This document shows positions 16,039 through 20,537 of a stretch of DNA of 20,537 nucleotides, piece by piece. A program made the translations under genes and the position numbers. The notes below the pieces were generated by a model, which ran no database searches, was not told the origin of the DNA, and was given only the letters and a program-made list of their open reading frames with translations. Position 1 is the first letter of the stretch. Every line of letters starts with the position of its first letter. Origin of the DNA: Ruminococcus_G sp050944415 (GTDB lineage: Bacteria; Bacillota; Clostridia; Lachnospirales; Lachnospiraceae). Location of the stretch: assembly GCA_050944415.1 (NCBI GenBank), contig JBMNRA010000048.1, forward strand, positions 1 to 20,537, written 5' to 3'.

Positions 16039-16076
16039 AGAATAAGGGAGAGATAGGAGTATCTCTCCCTTATTCT
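16039..16076. terminator. Perfect 17-bp hairpin between NUDIX and the PAP gene
   Basis: Bases 16039-16055 are perfectly complementary to 16060-16076, with a GGAG tetraloop. It starts 9 nt after the NUDIX stop. The 3' side is followed by AAAATC rather than a T-run, so it is not a canonical intrinsic terminator on either strand; the U-rich stem end (TTATTCT) may partly serve. It may alternatively be an RNA stability or processing element controlling the downstream gene, 24 nt later. Confidence 0.6.
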
Positions 16077-16099
16077 AAAATCGGAGAGGAGGGAGCGAT

Positions 16100-17638
16100 A
16101 TGCTGGAACAGATTGATCTGACCAAGAAGCTGAGTAAAAAGGAATACAAGGAAAAGATGGAACAGCTGCAGCCACAGCTGGCCCAGCTCCAGCGAACCTG
16201 TAAAAGCCTGGGCATTCCGGTAATGATTGTATTTGAGGGTTTTGGAGCTTCAGGAAAAGGCGTCCAGATCAGCAAATTGATTCAGTCTCTGGATCCCAGG
16301 GGATTTACGGTTTATGCGACAGGTTCAGAAAATGAGGAGGAGCGGATGCGCCCGTTTCTCTGGCGTTTCTGGATTAAAACACCTCCTAAGGGAAGAATCG
16401 CTATCTTTGACAGAAGCTGGTACCGGATCGTACAGGTAGACAGATTTGATAAGATAACCCCGGAAGATAAGCTTCACTATGCCTATGGAGAAATCAATGC
16501 CTTTGAGGAGCAGCTGACAGCGGATGGAACTGTTATCATCAAACTGTTTCTCTGCATTGATCAGAAGGAGCAGAAGAAGAGATTTCAGAAGCTTCTGGAT
16601 GACAAGTCCAGTGCATGGAGAGTTAGTAAGGGCGATCTGAAACGGAATGAAAAATATGATGAATACAAACAGATCAACGATGAAATGCTGGAGAAGACAG
16701 ATACGAAATTCGCTCCCTGGACAGTCATTGAGTCCACAGACCGGGAATTCGCCACAGTTAAGATTTACATGGCTGTGATAAAAGCTCTGTCAGATAGAAT
16801 CAAAGCGGAACAGATCAAACGAGAAGTTCAGGAAGATCTGTCGGAAAACCCTTTGAAATCGGCGGAAGAGATTTCGGAAGAAGAATCCATACTGGATGAA
16901 AAGGTGATGCGGACTTCCAGTCTGGACAGTGTGGATCTGAGCAAATCCTATACGAAAGATGAATATAAAAAGAGATTGGGTGAGCTGCAGGAAAAACTGA
17001 CCCATCTTCACGGCGAATTATACCAGCGGAGAATTCCGGTAATTCTCGGATTCGAGGGCTGGGATGCCGGAGGAAAAGGAGGAGCCATCAAGCGTCTGAC
17101 GGAGCCGCTGGATCCACGGGGATATCAGGTGAATCCGACTGCATCGCCCAATGATCTGGAACGTTCCCACCATTATCTCTGGCGTTTTTGGAATAATGTT
17201 CCCAAGGCCGGTCACATCGCCATCTTTGACCGGACCTGGTACGGGCGCGTGATGGTGGAGAGAATTGAAGGATTCTGTACCGTTCAGGAGTGGAAGCGGG
17301 CTTATAAAGAAATCAATGATATGGAAGCCAGCTGGACTAACGCGGGTATTATTGTCCGGAAATTCTGGCTGCAGATCGACAAGGACGAACAGGAAAGAAG
17401 ATTCCGGGAGAGAATGGAGAATCCACAGAAGCAGTGGAAGATTACAGATGAGGACTGGAGAAATCGTGAAAAATGGGATCAGTATGAAAAAGCAGTGGAT
17501 GAAATGCTGATCCATACCTCCACAACCTATGCTCCATGGATTATTGTGGAAGGCAATAACAAGTACTATGCCAGAATCAAGGTTCTGCAGACCGTTGTGG
17601 ATGCGATTGAAGAACGACTGAGACAGGAGGCCGGATAA
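16100..17638 (+). CDS. pap: Polyphosphate:AMP phosphotransferase (tandem PPK2 domains)
   Basis: The 512-residue protein has two PPK2 kinase domains joined by an acidic linker, the architecture of class II PPK2 enzymes that make ADP from AMP and polyphosphate. Domain 2 (about 275-505) has an intact Walker A (GWDAGGKG, 320-327), the DPRGYQ motif, and Walker B/lid DRTWYGRVMVER from D377. Domain 1 (about 1-250) is altered: GFGASGKG at 47-54 lacks the Asp after the aromatic residue, and DRSWYRIV at 104-111 lacks the Gly after WY. The C-terminal domain is therefore the likely catalytic one and the first structural, as reported for this class. GGAGAGGAGGGAG lies just before ATG 16100. Confidence 0.92.
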   Translation: MLEQIDLTKKLSKKEYKEKMEQLQPQLAQLQRTCKSLGIPVMIVFEGFGASGKGVQISKLIQSLDPRGFTVYATGSENEEERMRPFLWRFWIKTPPKGRIAIFDRSWYRIVQVDRFDKITPEDKLHYAYGEINAFEEQLTADGTVIIKLFLCIDQKEQKKRFQKLLDDKSSAWRVSKGDLKRNEKYDEYKQINDEMLEKTDTKFAPWTVIESTDREFATVKIYMAVIKALSDRIKAEQIKREVQEDLSENPLKSAEEISEEESILDEKVMRTSSLDSVDLSKSYTKDEYKKRLGELQEKLTHLHGELYQRRIPVILGFEGWDAGGKGGAIKRLTEPLDPRGYQVNPTASPNDLERSHHYLWRFWNNVPKAGHIAIFDRTWYGRVMVERIEGFCTVQEWKRAYKEINDMEASWTNAGIIVRKFWLQIDKDEQERRFRERMENPQKQWKITDEDWRNREKWDQYEKAVDEMLIHTSTTYAPWIIVEGNNKYYARIKVLQTVVDAIEERLRQEAG

Positions 17639-17649
17639 AGGGTGTTTTT

Positions 17650-17973
17650 ATGTTGAAATGGTATAAGAACCTTTATGTTGGAAATACTGCAAAAAAGAAA
17701 GAGAAAGCAATCCGGCGGAAGATCAGCTGCGGGATAGGTACCCTGGACGTTTATGTTATAACGCTGGCCGCCGGACAGAATAATAATCTGGATATTTTCT
17801 CAGCAGCCCAGCTGCTGAAGGCACAGGTAAGGAAACGGTGCCCGATGATTGTGGGAATCGCTGTAGGATATGAGGAGGCTCTTGAGGTTGTGGAACAGAT
17901 TGTCAAAGAAGTCTGGGAGAGGACCGGTACGGTGGAAATACGTTCCTGGCTCCTGGAGAATCAGGAAGGATAG
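17650..17973 (+). CDS. Conserved-looking small protein of unknown function
   Basis: I do not recognise a named domain in this 107-residue protein. It opens MLKWYKNLYVGNTAKKKEKA with a basic segment, then has mixed strand and helix sequence (GTLDVYVITLAAGQNN, CPMIVGIAVGYEEALEVVEQ) and no membrane helix or signal peptide. The pattern suggests a compact soluble alpha/beta protein. From memory, similar small proteins occur in Lachnospiraceae genomes, but I cannot verify that here. AAAGGGTG precedes ATG 17650. The gene lies 11 nt after pap and 6 nt before the DUF2953 gene, so it is cotranscribed with at least the latter. Confidence 0.75.
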   Translation: MLKWYKNLYVGNTAKKKEKAIRRKISCGIGTLDVYVITLAAGQNNNLDIFSAAQLLKAQVRKRCPMIVGIAVGYEEALEVVEQIVKEVWERTGTVEIRSWLLENQEG

Positions 17974-17979
17974 AACAGA

Positions 17980-18897
17980 ATGTTACATATTATTTTAGCT
18001 GTCCTGAAAATTCTGGGAATACTGATACTGATTCTGCTGGCTTTCATACTGCTGATGTTGCTGTCTCTTCTGTTTGTTCCGGTGACTTATCGGATCAGCG
18101 GGAGGAAAGAAGGCGATCTCCTGGAAGGAAAGGCTATGCTCCGATGGCTTTTCGGACTGATCAGCGCTGCCGTTTCCTATGAGGAAGGCGGACCTTCCAT
18201 AAAAATACGAATTCTCGGAATTTCACTGGATACATTAAAAAAGGCAGGAAGAAAGCTGAAAAGAAGGAAATCTGTAAAAAAAGCCGGTGAAAATACCGGC
18301 CGGGAAGAGGAGGGAGAAGATGAAGAGAACCTCCAGGATCCTGTCATGGAGGATTTGCTGCTGAGGGAGCAGGAAAAGGGAGAAAAGGATTCTTCCCCCA
18401 AAAATGAAATACCCCAAAAGCCCCTCTCTTTTTTCGGCCGCATACGGGAAATCATAAGAAAGGCCGTGGGAATACCTGCAAGTATTCTTCGGAGAATAAA
18501 GAAATTACAGTTAACATTGCAGCGCTTTTGTGATAAAATAAGTCAGTGGAGAAAATTCCTGAAAGATGAAGATACGAAGAAAGCGTTTCAATGTTTAAAG
18601 GTAAACGGCGGGGGATTGCTTCGCCATGTGATGCCCCGCAAAGTGAAGGGGTATGTCAGATTCGGATTTGAAGATCCGGCGATGACCGGTCAGACACTGG
18701 GAGCGGTCAGCCTGATTCTTCCGCTTTATAAAACCGGATTTCAGGTAATACCTGTATTTGATGAAAAAATACTGGAAGGAAACTTTCTTCTGAAGGGAAG
18801 AATATTTGGGTGCATGGTTTTGAAAGCGGTATGGAATGTGTACCGCAGTCAGCCGGTAAAGAAGACAATCAGAAAATTCCAGCATAAGGAGGCATAA
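17980..18897 (+). CDS. DUF2953 domain membrane-anchored protein (YtfI-like)
   Basis: The 305-residue protein begins with a strong hydrophobic helix (residues 3-33, Leu/Ile-rich) followed by VPVTYRISG and LRWLFGLISA, the usual N-terminal part of DUF2953 proteins. A highly charged Lys/Glu linker (about 85-150) precedes a C-terminal half with GYVRFGFEDPAMTGQTLG, the most recognisable DUF2953 segment. In Bacillus the DUF2953 gene ytfI is immediately before ytfJ (gerW), exactly as here, which supports the assignment. Its molecular role is unknown; the pairing implies spore or germination-related envelope function. AGGAAGGA precedes ATG 17980; gerW follows after 3 nt. Confidence 0.82.
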   Translation: MLHIILAVLKILGILILILLAFILLMLLSLLFVPVTYRISGRKEGDLLEGKAMLRWLFGLISAAVSYEEGGPSIKIRILGISLDTLKKAGRKLKRRKSVKKAGENTGREEEGEDEENLQDPVMEDLLLREQEKGEKDSSPKNEIPQKPLSFFGRIREIIRKAVGIPASILRRIKKLQLTLQRFCDKISQWRKFLKDEDTKKAFQCLKVNGGGLLRHVMPRKVKGYVRFGFEDPAMTGQTLGAVSLILPLYKTGFQVIPVFDEKILEGNFLLKGRIFGCMVLKAVWNVYRSQPVKKTIRKFQHKEA

Positions 18898-18900
18898 AAA

Positions 18901-19296
18901 ATGGCAGAGAATACATTTCAGAACACAGTAGAAGCGCTGTTTCGGGGAATGGAGAGTTTTATTACCACGAAGACAGTAGTGGGTGAGGCAATTCATATCG
19001 GAGATACCATCATCTTGCCGCTGGTGGATGTTTCGTTCGGCGTGGGAGCAGGGGCGTTTGCTGAAAACGCGAAGAATAACGGCGGAGGAGGTATGGGAGG
19101 AAAGATTTCTCCGTCAGCCGTACTTGTCATTAATAAGAATTCTACGAAACTGGTAAATATAAAAAATCAGGATGCAGTTACCAAGATTCTGGATATGATT
19201 CCTGATCTTGCGGATCGTTTTACTAAAAAAGACAAGGATGATGAGTATACAAAGGAGGATATTGAGCATATACTGAATCAAGAGGAGAACGCATAG
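18901..19296 (+). CDS. ytfJ: GerW/YtfJ family sporulation protein
   Basis: The 131-residue protein matches the GerW family: an N-terminal amphipathic stretch (VEALFRGMESFITTKTVVG), IGDTIILPLVDVSFGVGAG, a glycine run (GGGGMGG, about residues 61-67) and ISPSAVLVINK. In Bacillus subtilis YtfJ/GerW is made in the forespore and is needed for normal germination with some germinants. Its presence implies the organism sporulates or descends from spore formers; related genes also persist in non-sporulating Lachnospiraceae, so this is not proof. AAGGAGG at 18886-18892 precedes ATG 18901. The C-terminal tail is acidic and charged. Confidence 0.92.
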   Translation: MAENTFQNTVEALFRGMESFITTKTVVGEAIHIGDTIILPLVDVSFGVGAGAFAENAKNNGGGGMGGKISPSAVLVINKNSTKLVNIKNQDAVTKILDMIPDLADRFTKKDKDDEYTKEDIEHILNQEENA

Positions 19297-19305
19297 GAGA
19301 CATAA

Positions 19306-19446
19306 ATGTGCCGGATTATCGGGTTTATGCTGTTCTTTATCGGGATCGGTATGTTGATTGAATTAATCATTCCCACTACGGTGTGGACCGTCATCGTCGC
19401 GATTGCCTGCCTGATGGTGGGATATCATATGTTCTGTTACTCATAA
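19306..19446 (+). CDS. 46-residue membrane protein
   Basis: ATG 19306 to TAA 19446 encodes MCRIIGFMLFFIGIGMLIEL followed by IIPTTVWTVIVAIACLMVGY and HMFCYS. Two hydrophobic helices (about 4-22 and 26-41) separated by a PTT turn make a small hairpin membrane protein. GGAGA at 19297-19301 lies 4-5 nt before the ATG, and the gene sits 9 nt after gerW and directly before a terminator whose stem contains its stop codon, so it is the last gene of this transcript. I do not know its function. A cysteine near each end (C2, C44) is notable. Composition and placement support a real gene despite its size. Confidence 0.7.
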   Translation: MCRIIGFMLFFIGIGMLIELIIPTTVWTVIVAIACLMVGYHMFCYS

Positions 19447-19482
19447 AACCTCTGTGCAGGTATTCTGCGCAGGGGTTTTCTT
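19445..19482 (+). terminator. Intrinsic terminator after the gerW operon
   Basis: Bases 19445-19459 pair with 19465-19479 in a 15-bp stem (two wobbles) around GTATT, ending in TTTTCTT. The stem starts within the stop codon of the 46-aa gene. The A4/T4 outer pairs could also work on the other strand. Confidence 0.85.
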
Positions 19483-19523
19483 AAGGCACACAATTACTGA
19501 AGGGAAAAGAGGGTTTGAAATTT

Positions 19524-20195
19524 ATGCGAAAAGCAATGGTTTTCCGTGGAATTTTTTATGCGGCGGGACTTTTGATCCTGGCGCTGGGACTTACTTTGAA
19601 TACAAGGACAGGGCTTGGCGTTTCACCGATTATATCAGTTGCGTACAGTGTTTCTTCGATTTTTAACTGGAATCTGGGAAATATGACCTTGATTTTATAC
19701 TGCGTTTTTGTTTTGGTTGAATTAATACTGCATACCAGAGTCAGACAGCGGAAGAGCATTCTGCTCATGGATATATTCCAGATACCGCTGAGTATTATTT
19801 TTACAAGATTTATCAATATATTCTCCGGTTTGCTTCCTGATATGAAAGATGATAATTTTGGGATTCGCGTTGTTTTTCTGCTGATTGCCATTATGCTGAC
19901 CGGCATCGGAGCGGCAATGTCGCTGAATATGCGTCTGGTTCCAAATCCGGGAGATGGAATTGTGCAGGTGATCTCTGACTGTGATCATAAGAGTGTGGGA
20001 TTTAATAAAAACTGGTTTGATCTGATAAATATCATTATTACAACGGCGATCAGTTTCATTTTTGCCGGTCATCTGGTCGGCATCGGCGTGGGCACATTAC
20101 TGGCAGTCATTGGAGTAGGACGTTCTATTGCTGTGTTCAACCATTTCTTTCATGAAAAAATGGTAGAGCTGGCAGGAATAAAGCAATGTGCATGA
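19524..20195 (+). CDS. YczE/YitT-like integral membrane protein
   Basis: The 223-residue protein has about five to six membrane helices. It begins with RGIFYAAGLLILALGLTLNT and TGLGVSPI, and later has GIGAAMSLNMRLVPNPGDG and GIGVGTLLAVIGVGR. These glycine/proline signatures fit the YczE/YyaS/YitT group of bacterial membrane proteins (DUF6198-like). The biochemical role is unknown; Bacillus yczE affects lipopeptide production indirectly. ATG 19524 is preferred to TTG 19515 because it lies at a better distance from AAGAGGG (19507-19513). The gene stands alone behind a terminator and no clear promoter is seen in 19483-19523, so transcription may partly be read-through. Confidence 0.8.
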   Translation: MRKAMVFRGIFYAAGLLILALGLTLNTRTGLGVSPIISVAYSVSSIFNWNLGNMTLILYCVFVLVELILHTRVRQRKSILLMDIFQIPLSIIFTRFINIFSGLLPDMKDDNFGIRVVFLLIAIMLTGIGAAMSLNMRLVPNPGDGIVQVISDCDHKSVGFNKNWFDLINIIITTAISFIFAGHLVGIGVGTLLAVIGVGRSIAVFNHFFHEKMVELAGIKQCA

Positions 20196-20362
20196 AATAA
20201 AACTGAGTTTTCACAGAAAGTTCACAAATAAATTAGCACTCACCTGTTGTTATCGCAGTGTGGCTTTTGTCTAACTTCATAGAGTGCCGTAAGTGCCTAT
20301 TTATGGGCGTTTCTCGGATTTTATGATTTTATCTTAACTCGTCAGAAATCGTCATTTTATAA

Positions 20363-20386
20363 AAAATTGGTGTCAAAATTGGTGTC
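20363..20386. repeat. Tandem 12-bp repeat (2 copies)
   Basis: AAAATTGGTGTC occurs twice without a gap and is followed by AA. On the minus strand one frame reads LTPILTPIFYKMTISDELR and stops at 20329-20331, but TGA precedes it directly, so no intact gene is present. The (LTPx)2 pattern recalls the C-terminal tails of some Firmicute tyrosine recombinases, remembered and not verified. Confidence 0.7.
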
Positions 20387-20465
20387 AATCAGCAGAGAGA
20401 TACCTTTTCTTGCCACAGTATATCAGTATCACAAATTGAAAAATTGAATATCGCAAGTAGATTAT

Positions 20466-20491
20466 GGAACGCCGATATTGACGTTCCTTTT
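20466..20491 (+). terminator. Terminator-like hairpin 1
   Basis: GGAACG at 20466-20471 pairs with CGTTCC at 20482-20487, followed by TTTTCTATTT. The internal CCGATATTGA is itself partly self-complementary, so the whole 22 bases form a near-palindrome. Confidence 0.5.
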
Positions 20492-20499
20492 CTATTTCC

Positions 20500-20526
20500 A
20501 GCCGTTCAGAAATGGACGGCTTTTTC
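20500..20526 (+). terminator. Terminator-like hairpin 2
   Basis: AGCCGTTC at 20500-20507 pairs with GGACGGCT at 20514-20521 (one T-G wobble) around AGAAAT, followed immediately by a T5 run. It is a good plus-strand intrinsic terminator although the nearest plus-strand gene ends 300 nt upstream. Confidence 0.65.
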
Positions 20527-20537
20527 TATATCCAAAC

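Larger units (their letters stand above)
20196..20537. other. 342-base stretch with no convincing gene
   Basis: Both strands have only very short frames. The stretch holds an AT-rich tandem 12-bp repeat at 20363-20386, a TTAGCACTC half-site at 20234-20242 with a distant GAGTGC at 20282-20287, and two hairpins each followed by T-runs at 20466-20491 and 20500-20526. It could be a long 3' untranslated region, a non-coding RNA, or a decayed or attachment region of a mobile element; the sequence does not decide. Confidence 0.6.

Noticed and set aside
20240..20280. Minus-strand peptide MKLDKSHTAITTGEC as a small gene
   Set aside because: Fifteen codons with no ribosome site before the ATG; nothing supports translation.
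20234..20287. CIRCE (HrcA operator) because TTAGCACTC at 20234-20242 matches the left half-site
   Set aside because: The right half-site should follow after 9 nt. The only GAGTGC is about 40 nt away and lacks the CTAA ending, and no chaperone gene is nearby.

Overview
The window is a gene-dense, almost entirely co-oriented stretch of chromosome from a low-to-mid GC anaerobic Firmicute of class Clostridia, most likely Lachnospiraceae. The main reasons are: an ispH 3' end overlapping an S1 gene, a six-gene Rnf complex in the order C-D-G-E-A-B, a NusG domain II protein and a Gx (HepS-I-like) transporter directly after rnf, ruvAB without ruvC, a DUF2953/GerW sporulation pair, and strong AGGAGG-type ribosome sites. 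The family-level placement is inference from gene content and order, not from a search.

Layout. Positions 1-1147 hold the end of ispH and ribosomal protein S1, closed by a bidirectional terminator. Positions 1209-2279 hold the only clear minus-strand gene, a YprB-like exonuclease domain protein. Positions 2417-9960 form one tight run (gaps of 20 nt or less, or short overlaps): rnfCDGEAB, a NusG-II protein, a Gx transporter, ruvA and ruvB. The Rnf proteins carry reduced ferredoxin electrons to NAD+ while moving ions; RuvAB moves Holliday junctions. A good promoter at 9970-9997 then starts a division/envelope block: zapA, a U32 (RlhA-type) protein, an FtsW/RodA-family SEDS protein and a class B penicillin-binding protein, the last two overlapping by up to 155 nt. 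A promoter at 15508-15536 starts a NUDIX gene, which is separated by a perfect 17-bp hairpin from a tandem-PPK2 polyphosphate:AMP phosphotransferase. A small conserved-looking protein, a DUF2953 protein, a GerW/YtfJ sporulation protein and a 46-aa membrane protein follow, ending in a terminator at 19445-19482. A YczE/YitT-like membrane protein completes the genes.

The last 342 bases (20196-20537) have no convincing gene. They hold a tandem 12-bp repeat that on the minus strand reads LTPILTPI, reminiscent of tyrosine-recombinase C-terminal tails, and two tandem plus-strand terminator-like hairpins. This is the only part that looks accessory or decayed.

I saw no CRISPR array, tRNA, rRNA, intact insertion sequence, defence system or riboswitch. 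Most of the window is core genome. The points most worth a second look are the SEDS/PBP gene overlap, the cysteine-rich tail on RnfE, the 46-aa membrane protein, the isolated perfect hairpin and the 3' non-coding tail.
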